NCBI RefSeq assembly: GCF_000364225.2
Contig: NZ_AQFT02000001.1
Location: forward strand, 4,049,501-4,113,500
Direction: 5' to 3'
DNA from: Eubacterium plexicaudatum ASF492
GTDB taxonomy: Bacteria; Bacillota; Clostridia; Lachnospirales; Lachnospiraceae
Length of the DNA: 64,000 nt
Shown: one piece after another, positions 18,916 through 28,767 of the stretch
Layout: the number at the start of each line of letters is the position of its first letter
How positions within the stretch are numbered: position 1 is the first letter of the stretch
Translations under genes and position numbers: made by a program
The notes under the pieces: generated by a model
The model's database searches: none
What the model was told of the DNA's origin: nothing
The model's input: the letters and a program-made list of their open reading frames with translations, nothing else

Positions 18916-18959
18916 AGTGTAAAGCCTATTGAATTGTCAATGTGCTTTACACTTTTTTG
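18916..18959 (+). terminator. Terminator-like hairpin with GTGTAAAGC arms
   Basis: AGTGTAAAGC ... GCTTTACACT followed by TTTTTT, loop containing ATTGAATTGTCAA. Related sequences occur at 16611-16670, 16920-16950, 21465-21490 and 21785-21827. Confidence 0.6.
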
Positions 18960-18978
18960 TTTAGGGAGGTTATTACTA

Positions 18979-19223
18979 TGAATAAACATTTTGAGAATAT
19001 CAGTACTCTGGAAGAATTAAGGAAGCTATACAAAGAACTATTAAAGCTTCATCACCCTGATAATGGCGGTAATGTATCAGAAATGCAGGAAATCAATTCT
19101 GAATATGACAGAATGTTTAAAAAAGAACATGAGGCAAGAATACGGGCAGATGTTGAAAAATTTTGGAAAGCAGAACATGCTAGAAGAATAAATGAAGGTA
19201 TGAATATGAGGGACGTCGGATAA
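18979..19223 (+). CDS. Short J-domain protein
   Basis: About 81 residues from MNKHFENISTLEELRKLYKE. The J-domain signature HPD is in KLHHPDNGG, and helix III follows (MQEINSEYDRMF). J-domains stimulate Hsp70 ATPase; stand-alone versions are typical of ICEs and plasmids, sometimes linked to replication. ATG 18979 has GGGAGG upstream. The end (INEGMNMRDVG) may be truncated. Confidence 0.75.
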
Positions 19224-19529
19224 GTTAAGGTTTCAATTAGAACATGGATAATTAAATAAAGGCCGTATAAGTTTAAATACTTATACAACCTTTATTTTTT
19301 GATGAAAACATTGTGTTTATAATAAATACTAAATTTATAACATGTAATTTTAACAATTTTTATATGTGTTTTGTTATATATCATTATAATATTACAATAG
19401 CATTCTGAGCATGCTTACAGGTGTAAGTTTCCATTATTTTCAAGATTCTTTACTATCCTAAAGCATTCTTCTGTTCTACTGGTACAGGTAGGCTGAATTT
19501 CAATCTTTACGAACTATAGAATTGTACAT
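19224..19529. other. Intergenic stretch
   Basis: Contains a hairpin AGGCCGTATAAG...CTTATACAACCTTT at about 19258-19293 that can end the J-domain transcript. Nothing else is supported. Confidence 0.4.
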
Positions 19530-20576
19530 TTACAATTTGAGTAAATTAAATAAGCATTTTTGTAATATTGTTTTATTTTTACCATTTTTAGAAATAACCA
19601 CCTTTGAATCTTTTAAATCACACTTCCGTTTCAATTGCTGAACTTGATTCTCATAAAAAATAGTATGTCTTAAATCTGCTCCTTTTAAATCTGCTCTTTC
19701 TAAATCTGCTCTGCTTAAATCTACTCCACTTAAATTTGCTCCACTTAAATTTGCTCCACTTAAATTCAATGATTTTTTATATTTAAAATATAAGTAATCA
19801 ATTATCGTATCATCAAAAAGGTAAATAAATCTTTCCCACAAATGTAAAACTTCTAGCATATTAGCAAATACAGTCATTTCACATATTATTGCTTTTTTAA
19901 AACGCATATTTGTGTGATATATCATGCCATCTTTTAACATCACATGAAATACCTCTGCAACTTTATGATATGAATCTTTCAAATCGCTATTATTGATTTT
20001 ATACTTTAATAATTCTATAATTTCATATGTTATATTTCCATGCAGTAACGTTTTTCCAAAAAAACATGCTAATTTTTCTTTATAATCATCTATCTTTAAT
20101 ACTTCTTTTATATTTTTAACAATATATTCAACTACAAAATATTCATAAATAGATTTGTGAACGAATTCAATATTTGATAACGTATTATCGAAAAGATGTT
20201 TAATTGGAAATTCTAAAACACTAATTTCAGTTCCTTCAAATGTTAATTTGGGAATTTTATCTTCTTTTCTTGGCAATGATAATTTTTCTTCATCAAACAT
20301 TTCAAATGCTATTTCTTGCAAAAATCCTAAATACTTTTGTATATTTTTACTATCTCTTAAAATTTGATTTCCATAATCATATCCATCTCCGTCATATGAA
20401 AATTTATCAAAAATTCCACCTTTTTCTGCAAAAATTCTACTATATAATTCTGGTTTAGTAGCTTCTTTTGTAATATCAACACCTGACATTATAGCCAAAT
20501 ATAAAATTACGGGTATTCCTAAAACATCTAAATTTCTAAGGACCAAATCATGTTTAAATTCACTTCCTGTAATTTT
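19530..20576 (-). pseudogene. NACHT/STAND NTPase-like pentapeptide-repeat protein, 5' truncated
   Basis: The open frame begins without a start near 20576 (HYKITGSEFKHDLVLRNLDV) and continues GIPVILYLAIMSG, the post-NTPase helical region of NACHT-type STAND proteins, then FVHKSIYEYFVVEYIVKN, a helical region, and near the C-terminus pentapeptide repeats (SGANLSGANLSGVDLSRADL). The Walker A/B half is missing at a junction with an IS1634 remnant. Related full-length proteins are often linked to antiphage defence; this copy is unlikely to be functional. Confidence 0.65.
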
Positions 20577-20581
20577 ATAAT

Positions 20582-21186
20582 GAAAAATGATGGAATACCA
20601 ACGGTATATCCGCGGCCGTCAGATCGAGCAGGCCACAAAGATGCTTGCCAGCCTTGACCCGGAACCCTATAAGAAAGGCCCGCACGATGTCACACGCTTT
20701 ATAAAGAGGACTTCTACTGCAAAAACAGGTGAAGAAGTGACAGATGTATATGAACTTGACCATAGCGTCATAGAAAAGTAAGAAAAATATGATGGCTTTT
20801 ACGCTGTAGCAACAAATCTTGATGATGACGCGAAAACAATCCTGGCAGTCAGTTCTGACAGGTATAAAATCGAAGACTATTTCCAGGTAATGAAAACCAA
20901 CCCTTCCACACGTCCTGTATACCATCAAAAACCCAAACGCATCATCGCACATTTTATGATCTGTTATACCGCCCTTCTTATATACAGGCTTTTGGAAACA
21001 AAACTAAACCGTTATGGAACGCATTTTACGATTAAAAATATCATTGAAACTTTAAATAACATGGAAGTAACTAATATAGAGGACTTGTGTTATATGTCGA
21101 CTTACAGCAATTCACAGGTCTGTACCGCACTAAATGCTGTATTTGATCTCGGACTTGATAAAAATACTATCAGCCAAAAGAATTAA
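20582..21186 (+). pseudogene. IS1634-type transposase remnant, copy 2
   Basis: C-terminal third of an IS1634-like transposase (YIRGRQIEQATKMLASL, AVATNLDDDAKTILAVSSDR, IEDYFQVMKTNPSTRPVYHQ). An in-frame TAA after DHSVIEK splits it. It is a different sequence from copy 1, so two separate elements were involved. Its left edge truncates the NACHT-like gene. Confidence 0.75.
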
Positions 21187-21313
21187 ATAAAAAAATAAGA
21201 AATTTTCAAAGTAAACGATCCATACAACATTTATACCAACCTGCAAAGTGGCGCAAACCCTGTAAAATCAAGGAATAACGCCACTTTTCTTTTCTACAAG
21301 TGTTAAAGACGGA

Positions 21314-21416
21314 ATTATAAGACGTTGCGCAAGCCATTTTTTCAGGTTTTTGCAAGATTTTAAGTACATAACCCATTATAATACTACATAATGTTTTATG
21401 CAATTGATGTATAAAT
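21314..21416. repeat. 103-bp direct repeat, right copy (putative attR)
   Basis: Same orientation as 9775-9877, about 99 of 103 positions identical. It marks the right limit of the decayed island; dinB and other core genes follow. Confidence 0.75.
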
Positions 21417-21483
21417 CTGTAATGATTGTTGATTTATTGTGTTTTACAACCACAAACAAAAGCGCATTGGCAACTGAATAGGC

Positions 21484-21512
21484 TTTACACTCTCAAATAC
21501 ATACGCTATAAT
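21484..21512 (+). promoter_or_regulatory. Promoter of the 67-aa gene
   Basis: TTTACA (21484-21489), 17-base spacer, TATAAT (21507-21512), followed by TTGTAGCAA. Near copies of this arrangement precede the 50-aa gene (minus strand) and the NSS transporter at 35256. Confidence 0.75.
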
Positions 21513-21553
21513 GATTGTAGCAAATAACCATGAATCATAAAGGCGGTGAGAAT

Positions 21554-21757
21554 ATGGAGGTATTAGAGATAAACAACGGAGAAATTATACAAAAAGGATT
21601 AGAGGATTTCAAGAATATTCAACAACATATGCTGTTAGCAAAAGAAGAAAATGCAACCAAAACATATGCGAGCCTGAAAAGAGACTACCTGACACTTAAA
21701 GCATTGCTTAACAGCATGGGTGTCAATCTTATTGAAATTGATTATATCAAAGAATAA
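21554..21757 (+). CDS. Small helical protein, 67 aa
   Basis: MEVLEINNGEIIQKGLEDFK start behind AAGGCGGTGAG; the rest is helical (MLLAKEENATKTYASLKRDY) and ends LIEIDYIKE. No family name recognised. It stands alone between its own promoter and the terminator at 21785-21827, just outside the right repeat. Confidence 0.6.
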   Translation: MEVLEINNGEIIQKGLEDFKNIQQHMLLAKEENATKTYASLKRDYLTLKALLNSMGVNLIEIDYIKE

Positions 21758-21784
21758 CAGTCACATAAAATAACCACTGACCGG

Positions 21785-21827
21785 AGTGTAAAGCCTGTTG
21801 AATTGTCAAAGGCTTTGCACTTTTTTT
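21785..21827 (+). terminator. Terminator of the 67-aa gene
   Basis: AGTGTAAAGCC ... GGCTTTGCACT followed by TTTTTTT, loop TGTTGAATTGTCAAA. Confidence 0.75.
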
Positions 21828-21902
21828 ATTTGAAGTATAATTTTTATTCATTCCGCAAATACTGTAATCATCGCCTTAAAAGTAACCGCAGGAGCATTTG
21901 TC

Positions 21903-23162
21903 ATGCATAAACAAATCATTTTTCACATCGACGTTAACAGTGCATTTTTATCATGGGAAGCTGCCTACCGGGTCCATCATCTCGGTCGTACGCCGGACCT
22001 GCGCACGATTCCTTCCGCGGTGGGCGGAGATATTTCCAAACGGCGCGGCATTATTCTGGCCAAGTCCATCCCTGCAAAAAAATACCACATCCAAACCGGA
22101 GAACCGGTTGTGGATGCTTTGCGAAAATGCCCGGAGCTTATCATTGTTCCTCCGAACTATGAACTGTATGAAAAAAATTCGAAAGCCATGATGGATATTT
22201 TGTACCAATATACGGACAAAGTAGAACAGTACAGCATCGACGAAGCTTTTCTGGATATGACCGGAACACAAATGCTTTTTGGCTCTCCCGTGATTGCGGC
22301 TACGGCTATCAAAGACGAAATCCGACGCAGATTGGGATTTACGGTAAATGTAGGCATTTCCGATAAAAAACTGCTTGCAAAAATGGCCGGCGATTTTCAA
22401 AAGCCGGATCGTGTGCATACATTGTTTTTTGATGAAATAAAAGAAAAAATGTGGCCGCTGCCCGTAGGCGATCTGTTTTTCGTCGGCAGTGCTTCCGAAA
22501 AAAAACTGCACGCTCTTGGCATTCGTACGATCGGCGATCTGGCTGCTACGGATAAGAAAACACTGCGGGCCGTTTTGAAAAAACATGGGGAAGTCATTCA
22601 TAGCTTTGCAAACGGACATGATGTATCTTTGGTGGAGCCACAGGCGCCGGACTTAAAAGGATATGGCAATTCCACTACAATCGCTTTTGACGTCACCGAC
22701 GCCTCGACCGCAAAGATGGTGCTGCTCTCTTTGACGGAAACGATCGGCAAACGGCTGCGCAAAGATCAGGTACGGATTCATATGGTATCTGTCAGCATTC
22801 GCTATCACGATTTTTGCAGTGCTTCACACCAATGCATGCTGCAAGACGCTACAAATATTACAAAAGAAATCCACGTTGCTTCCTGTAAGCTGTTTGATGA
22901 ACTCTGGAACGGCATGCCGATTCGCCATCTGGGCGTGCATACCGGACATGTTTCAAAGGATATGGCAAACCGCCAGCTCTCCCTGTTTGATCATACCAAT
23001 TATGAAAAGCTGGAGAAACTGGATCAGGCCGTCGACCGCATCCGTGAAAGATTCGGATCCGATTCGGTCATGCGCGCTTCCTTTTTAGACCAGGAACACA
23101 TAGATCATATGAACGGCGGTATTCCAAAAGACCGGCGAACCGTGGATTACCGCCAAAAATAA
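21903..23162 (+). CDS. dinB: Y-family DNA polymerase (DNA polymerase IV-like)
   Basis: 419-residue translesion polymerase. Palm motifs IIFHIDVNSAFLSWE at the N-terminus and YSIDEAFLDMTG give the catalytic acids; then the thumb (GISDKKLLAKMAGDFQKPD) and HhH region (LHALGIRTIGDLA), and a little-finger domain. The C-terminus has RQLSLFD, a clamp-binding-like peptide. No LexA box was seen upstream, where the right island boundary lies 490 bases away. Confidence 0.93.
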   Translation: MHKQIIFHIDVNSAFLSWEAAYRVHHLGRTPDLRTIPSAVGGDISKRRGIILAKSIPAKKYHIQTGEPVVDALRKCPELIIVPPNYELYEKNSKAMMDILYQYTDKVEQYSIDEAFLDMTGTQMLFGSPVIAATAIKDEIRRRLGFTVNVGISDKKLLAKMAGDFQKPDRVHTLFFDEIKEKMWPLPVGDLFFVGSASEKKLHALGIRTIGDLAATDKKTLRAVLKKHGEVIHSFANGHDVSLVEPQAPDLKGYGNSTTIAFDVTDASTAKMVLLSLTETIGKRLRKDQVRIHMVSVSIRYHDFCSASHQCMLQDATNITKEIHVASCKLFDELWNGMPIRHLGVHTGHVSKDMANRQLSLFDHTNYEKLEKLDQAVDRIRERFGSDSVMRASFLDQEHIDHMNGGIPKDRRTVDYRQK

Positions 23163-23189
23163 TAACGGATCATTTCAAAAGGTGGACAA

Positions 23190-23501
23190 ATGGGATTTCG
23201 ACTCGGTGAAATAATTGAAAAACAGGAACATGGCGTATTACATGGCATTCAGCGTGAGATTGCATGTGAATGCTGGTTTACAAGCAGCGGAAGAAGCATT
23301 CCGCAAATTATCAAAATTATGGATGAAGAAGGCCATCTGTATACGATACGCGATATCGAACTGCTGACCGCAGAGACAAAAACCTACTGCGGTATTCAGA
23401 CGGTCGAACATTTATGCAGAATCAGCATTTCCGGCAGAACAAGTATCGTAAAGCTGATCTATACAAAAGAGAGCTGCAGATGGACAATTATAGAAGTATA
23501 A
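23190..23501 (+). CDS. Hypothetical protein downstream of dinB
   Basis: 103 residues starting MGFRLGEIIEKQEHGVLHGI behind AAGGTGG. Predicted beta-rich and without a known domain. It begins 28 bases after the polymerase on the same strand, so it is probably co-transcribed. Confidence 0.6.
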   Translation: MGFRLGEIIEKQEHGVLHGIQREIACECWFTSSGRSIPQIIKIMDEEGHLYTIRDIELLTAETKTYCGIQTVEHLCRISISGRTSIVKLIYTKESCRWTIIEV

Positions 23502-23507
23502 TCATTA

Positions 23508-24203
23508 TTATATTTTCTTTGATACATCCACATCCCACACATAGCCAAGCCCGCGTATATTTTTAATGTACACAGGCTTCTGCGGCTGTTCTTCCACCTT
23601 TTCCCGCAGTCTGCGTATATTGACCGCCAGTGTGTTCTCGTCCACAAATTCGCCTTCCGTATCAAATACGCGTTCCAGTATCTGGCGTTTGGAAAGTATC
23701 TGTTTTGGATGCTCGATAAACAGGTTGAGCAGTTTCCATTCATTTTTGGACAAAGAGACTTCGGTATCTGCCACGGTAAGTTTCATCTCTTTTTGATTGA
23801 TGCAAAGTGCACCGGAAATCAGAACACCCGCATCCGTTTCTTTTGCGCTCCGCTTCAGGTAAGCTTCTACCTTCAGCAGCAGCACCCACAGACTGAACGG
23901 TTTTGTAATGTAATCGTCTGCGCCTGCTTCATAGCCTAACACCTGCTCCATTTCCTGGCTAAGCGCCGTGAGGCAGATAATATAAGTATTCAGAAATGTT
24001 CGGATCCATTTGATAAAATCCAGTCCGCTGCCATCCGGAAGATTAATATCACAGATCACAATGTCCGGCCGAAACAGGCGCACCTGCTCTCTTGCCTTAT
24101 ACATTGTGTCGCAGGAACAGACCTGGTGTCCCGCCTTTTCCAAAGAAAAAGATATCCCTCTGTTTACACTTTCTTCATCTTCCAGAATCAATATTTTTCC
24201 CAT
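23508..24203 (-). CDS. OmpR/PhoB-family response regulator
   Basis: 231 residues: receiver domain (LEDEE near residue 8, phospho-acceptor in VICDINLPDGSG, Thr in CLTALS, Lys in DDYITKPFS) and winged-helix DNA-binding domain ending YIKNIRGLGYVWDV. No kinase gene is adjacent on its 3' side; it follows the ABC exporter, 28 bases away, and may partner with the kinase at 26002-26907 or one outside. Confidence 0.9.
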   Translation of the reverse strand: MGKILILEDEESVNRGISFSLEKAGHQVCSCDTMYKAREQVRLFRPDIVICDINLPDGSGLDFIKWIRTFLNTYIICLTALSQEMEQVLGYEAGADDYITKPFSLWVLLLKVEAYLKRSAKETDAGVLISGALCINQKEMKLTVADTEVSLSKNEWKLLNLFIEHPKQILSKRQILERVFDTEGEFVDENTLAVNIRRLREKVEEQPQKPVYIKNIRGLGYVWDVDVSKKI

Positions 24204-24230
24204 TTACCCACTTACCTCTTTGCTGTTATT

Positions 24231-25954
24231 TCATATAATACAAGCCTGCATAAATACCATTTTTTCTAACAGTTCTTCATGTGTTCCCTGTTCTTCAATC
24301 CCCTGCTCCGTCAGGACAAGTATCTGCTGTGCATTTCGAATCGTTGTCAGTCGGTGTGCAATCACAAATGTTGTACGGTTTGCCGCCAGTTTTTCAAGCG
24401 ATTCCTGCACTACTTTTTCACTCTCATTATCCAATGCCGAAGTCGCTTCATCAAAAATCAGAATCGGCGGATTTTTCAAAAAGACTCTCGCAATCGACAG
24501 ACGCTGCTTCTGCCCGCCGGACAGTTTCACGCCACGCTGTCCGATATCGGTATCATATCCATGCGGAAGCTCCATAATAAATGTATGCGCATTCGCATTC
24601 TTTGCCGCTTCCATCACTTCTTCCCGACTGGCTCCCGGCCTGCCATACGCAATATTATCATACACTGTCCCCGCAAATAAATATACGTCCTGCTGCACCA
24701 CGCCGATATTATCCCGCAGACTTTTCAGCTGCAGCCTGCGTATATCCTTGCCGTCTACCGTAATCCGTCCGTCTGTCACTTCGTAAAATCTTGGAATCAG
24801 ACTGCACAGCGTACTTTTTCCAATGCCCGAAGGCCCTACGAGCGCCACATATTTTCCGGCCGGCACTTCCAGATTAATATGCTGTAAAACGGCGTCGTGT
24901 TCTTTTTCATACCGGAACGATACGTCCTGAAAACAGATATTTCCCTGCACCTGTTCCAATGGTTCCGCATCTTTGGCATCTTCAATGTCCGGCATTACAT
25001 CCAGCATCCCGATAAATCGTTCGTACCCGGAATACCCATTCTGAAACTGTTCCGTAAAGTCGATCAGCGTTTTTACCGGATCGGTAAACACATTAATATA
25101 CAGCAGAAATGTCACCAGATCGGTCACACTGACGATTTCCCGCGTCACCATCAATCCGCCGAAAAAATAACAAGTACATGTATCAATGTCGTAAACGCCG
25201 TCAGTCCGGAGTGATACTGCCCCATATGATGGTAGCTGTTTTTTTTGGCAGACAAAAATCCGTCGTTGCCGACTTTGAACTTTTCATTTTCGATCTCTTC
25301 ATTTGCAAAAGATTTTACTACACGGATTCCTGAAAGGTTATCTTCAATCCGGCTGTTAATTTCCGCGATTTTTTCACGGTTTTTTCGAAAAGCCCGTTTC
25401 ATTTTTCTGTTGCAGTAATAGGCAAATACGAGCATAACCGGAATCAGCGCAAAGGCTGCAATGACCAGATACACATTCACAGACAGCAGGATGACAAACG
25501 CGCCGATAATTTTAATCATGGAAATAGCAATATTTTCCGGACCATGGTGCAGCAGCTCCGTAATATCGAACAGATCACTTGTAACCCGCGACATTAACTG
25601 CCCCACTTTTTGTTCATCGTAAAAAGAAAAGGACATTTTCTGATAATGATCGAAAATCTCCGCCCGCATATCGTATTCGATTTTTGCCCCCATGACATGT
25701 CCGTAATTGGAAATGTAGTAATTGGCGTACCACTGCACAAGCACAAGTGCAAACATAAAAATACCCAGTTTAAAAATCATAGTCTGTGCTTCTTTTATCT
25801 GCATCACTGTTATTGTAGATGTAACATACCGTACAATCAGCGGTATGACAAGCGCTACCGCCGCCGATACAAAAGCGAAAAACATATCGGTCCAAAATAC
25901 CCGTTTGTATGGCTTATAGTATGCGGCGAGTCTTCGCAAAGTTGCTGCATTCAT
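24231..25954 (-). CDS. ABC exporter, fused membrane and ATPase domains (frameshifted)
   Basis: Type IV exporter-like half transporter: six-helix membrane domain, then an ATPase with GPSGIGKST, LSGGQKQR, LIFDEATSALD and a switch His in VIAHRLTTI. Start chosen at 25954 (MNAATLRRLAAYYKPYKR) with AGGAG upstream. The frame breaks after HVLVIF; adding one base to A6 at 25162-25167 gives HVLVIFFGGLMVTREIV and a 574-residue protein of normal size. The substrate cannot be told. Glycine to isoleucine in the Walker A is unusual but tolerated. Confidence 0.88.
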
Positions 25955-26001
25955 ATGGAATCTCCTCTCTGAAATTATGAAATACGACCATAACCTCTGT
26001 A

Positions 26002-26907
26002 TTATATCAGTTTTTCGGAGCGGTTTCCACATGAAAAACTTAAAATCACATACAGACTTCCTTCCCGATAAGCCACTTCCATACTTCCACCAATCTTTTC
26101 CGTCAGTGTACGCGCAATGGATAATCCCAGGCCGGTCGAACCGTGTCCGTTTTCCACCGTAAAAAAACGGTCCGTTAAGCGTGCGGCACTGACCGAATCC
26201 AGTTTCCGTGCCTTGTTTGCAAAGCAGATTGTTCCGTCCGCCTCCAGTCTGACCCGAAAATCCCCGTCACTGTATTTGACCGCATTGCCGATAATATTCG
26301 AAAAAATTCTGGTCAGGGCATGCCTGTTCAGATTTCGCTTTACCGGCTGTTCACAGCAGCTGATTTCAGGCCGAATCCCAGCTTTTATAATCGCGCCATA
26401 ATATGCTGCAATACTTTCTTCCAGCAGCGCATGCAAAGACAATTCTTCTGTTTCGTCATAAGAATCCACAGACAACACTACCGAATAGTGAAACAGCTCT
26501 TCCGACAGCGCTTTGAGCGCATCCACCCGATTTTGAATATAAGCCAGATACTGCGCCGCCTCTTCTGACATCTCTTCTCCTTCCAGCAGATTCAGATATC
26601 CATAAATTGCCGTCAGCGGCGTTCGGATATCATGCGAAACATTTGTAATTGCCGTTTTCAGTTCCTGATCCCCTCTTGTATACCGGATTTCTTTCTGACG
26701 AAGCAGTTTTAGCTGCCGATCCAGATCGGCAGCTAAATTTCGCATCCTCTTGTCGGAACACGTAATATCAATTCCTACATTTGTATCTGTTTCCATACGT
26801 TCTGCAATCTGTGTCCGTATCTCATCCGCAGCCCCGTATACGGACAATAGTTTCAGCAGGAGACAGGCTGCTGCCGAATAAAACAGAAATGCAAGTATCC
26901 TAAACAT
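26002..26907 (-). CDS. Sensor histidine kinase, small membrane type
   Basis: 301 residues with one or two short N-terminal membrane segments and almost no extracellular domain. HisKA motif NVSHDIRTPLTAIYGYL, N-box IIGNAVKYSD and G-box GSTGLGLSIA are intact. The layout with the ABC transporter genes and the response regulator at 28768 matches lantibiotic/bacitracin-sensing modules. Confidence 0.9.
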   Translation of the reverse strand: MFRILAFLFYSAAACLLLKLLSVYGAADEIRTQIAERMETDTNVGIDITCSDKRMRNLAADLDRQLKLLRQKEIRYTRGDQELKTAITNVSHDIRTPLTAIYGYLNLLEGEEMSEEAAQYLAYIQNRVDALKALSEELFHYSVVLSVDSYDETEELSLHALLEESIAAYYGAIIKAGIRPEISCCEQPVKRNLNRHALTRIFSNIIGNAVKYSDGDFRVRLEADGTICFANKARKLDSVSAARLTDRFFTVENGHGSTGLGLSIARTLTEKIGGSMEVAYREGSLYVILSFSCGNRSEKLI

Positions 26908-26909
26908 GA

Positions 26910-27770
26910 TTATTTAATATCCTTTCTGTAAAACATTAAAATACCTGCCACATTTGTCACTGCCGTTATTACGACAGAATAGATACATGACAGAGCCGGA
27001 TGATGCAGAATCTGCTTCTGCATGGAGCTGTTTGCAATTTGAAAGCTCTGGCCTCCCGGCAGAAAGTCCAAAAGAAACTGATAAGCAGCCCGTTTCCCGC
27101 CGGCAATATAATGCGGATTTGGCGTTTTATCCCCCAATACCGATATCCCATCCACAGACATTTCAAACGGTGTCATCATCTCCGGTTCATTGAGTCTCGA
27201 TGCCATATAAGCTGCCATGATTAAAAATGCAAATGCCAGCAGAATATTGATGACAGCAGTATGTGACTTGCTGCCTATCAGCATGGCACACATATTATAA
27301 AGCGAGACGTATGCCATGCATGAAAAGAGCGAAACCACACACAGCTGAAAAAAGGAAACCGCTTTCATGTCCGGTTTTCCATACAGGATCCCGCCGACAA
27401 TCACAACTGCCGCAACAGACACTATGGCCTGAAAGAACGCTGCTCCAAGACAGGATAGCATATTGGAAAGATAAATACCGACACGTGACCGTCCGATGAT
27501 CAGTTTATTTCGAATCGTACCTTCATCGTATTCCGTTCCGACAAACAGGCTGCAAAATACCGCAAAAATAATCCCAAACAGAATCACACTCTGAAACAGA
27601 CATTCTGAAAAAGCTTCCGACAGCGGCTGTTCAAACTTTAATGCAAGCCGGTAATTATTTACTGCATCAAGAATACCAAACACCACAAGCACTGCCAGCC
27701 CCGTAAAAAATATTTTGGACTTTTTCATCCGGACAAAATCCGCACGCAGCAATTTACGCATGATCGCCAC
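26910..27770 (-). CDS. ABC-2 type permease
   Basis: 286 residues with about six hydrophobic segments and GTEYDEGTIRNKLIIGRSR, a typical ABC-2 signature loop. It overlaps the upstream ATPase gene by 17 bases and precedes the kinase by two bases. Confidence 0.85.
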   Translation of the reverse strand: MAIMRKLLRADFVRMKKSKIFFTGLAVLVVFGILDAVNNYRLALKFEQPLSEAFSECLFQSVILFGIIFAVFCSLFVGTEYDEGTIRNKLIIGRSRVGIYLSNMLSCLGAAFFQAIVSVAAVVIVGGILYGKPDMKAVSFFQLCVVSLFSCMAYVSLYNMCAMLIGSKSHTAVINILLAFAFLIMAAYMASRLNEPEMMTPFEMSVDGISVLGDKTPNPHYIAGGKRAAYQFLLDFLPGGQSFQIANSSMQKQILHHPALSCIYSVVITAVTNVAGILMFYRKDIK

Positions 27771-28668
27771 CTCCTATCAGACGAATATAATAGCTTTCCA
27801 GACTTTCCTCTCTCTCATAAATCCGTAAAACCTCACATTGCTGTCCGGCAAGCAGCGTCACCAATTCCGTTACGGAAACCGTTCCATAAATATCTGCTTT
27901 CGTATCCGAATGTACGGCATATTCCATTCCTGCCCGATCCAGTACAAGCGCAAGTATTTTTGTATCCGTTACTTCCACACACATACATTTCCGACAGGCC
28001 TGTTCCAGATTCTTTGCACTGATTTCTCTTATCATATGCCCATGATCAATAAATCCATAATGTGTGGCCAGGCGGGAAAGTTCATCTAAAATATGACTGG
28101 AAATCAATACGGTAATCTGCCTTTCCTGATTCAGTTTCAGTATCAGTTCACGCATTTCAATAATCCCCTCCGGATCCAGTCCGTTCACCGGCTCATCCAG
28201 CACAAGAAAATCCGGATCACCTGCCAGCGCGACTGCAATGCCAAGTCGCTGACGCATGCCGAGCGAAAAATTTTTTACTTTCTTTTTACCCGTATCTGCT
28301 AATCCGACAAGTTCCAGCTGCTCGTGAATCCCGTCAAACGAAGGCCGCCCCAGATTCAAATACTGCTGACGCAGATTTTCTTCCGCGGACAGCTGCAGAT
28401 AAAGCGACGGCGTTTCCACAACCGCACCCATGCGCCTGCGGGACAGTGCGGCCTCCTTCCTTGTACCCGCAATTCCATATAAAAAATAAGTCCCTGCCGT
28501 CGGCCGCTGCAGTGCGCAGATCAGACGAATCAGCGTCGTCTTCCCCGCACCGTTTTTTCCAACAAATCCATAGATCGCACCTTTTGGCACATGCATGGTT
28601 AATCCGTCCAACGCCTTAAAATGCCCATAATGTTTCGACAATGCTTCTGTCGTTAGTACATATTCCAT
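27754..28668 (-). CDS. ABC transporter ATPase (BcrA-like)
   Basis: 304 residues: GKNGAGKTTLIRL Walker A, FSLGMRQRLGIA signature, FLVLDEPVNGLDP Walker B and ISSHILDEL switch. Belongs to the bacitracin/lantibiotic-type export ATPases. With the permease it likely gives resistance to, or sensing of, a cell-envelope-active peptide; this is inferred from family and context. Confidence 0.9.
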   Translation of the reverse strand: MEYVLTTEALSKHYGHFKALDGLTMHVPKGAIYGFVGKNGAGKTTLIRLICALQRPTAGTYFLYGIAGTRKEAALSRRRMGAVVETPSLYLQLSAEENLRQQYLNLGRPSFDGIHEQLELVGLADTGKKKVKNFSLGMRQRLGIAVALAGDPDFLVLDEPVNGLDPEGIIEMRELILKLNQERQITVLISSHILDELSRLATHYGFIDHGHMIREISAKNLEQACRKCMCVEVTDTKILALVLDRAGMEYAVHSDTKADIYGTVSVTELVTLLAGQQCEVLRIYEREESLESYYIRLIGGGDHA

Positions 28669-28767
28669 TCTTAACCTCCATTTTTCTGCGGATCGCCGTT
28701 TTTTACTTCAAACTCATTCTAACGCACAGAGGTTAAGAAACCTGTTAAGAAAATCATAAAGAAATCA

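Noticed and set aside
21840-21902. LexA-type SOS box before dinB
   Set aside because: No GAAC-N4-GTTC-like sequence was found.
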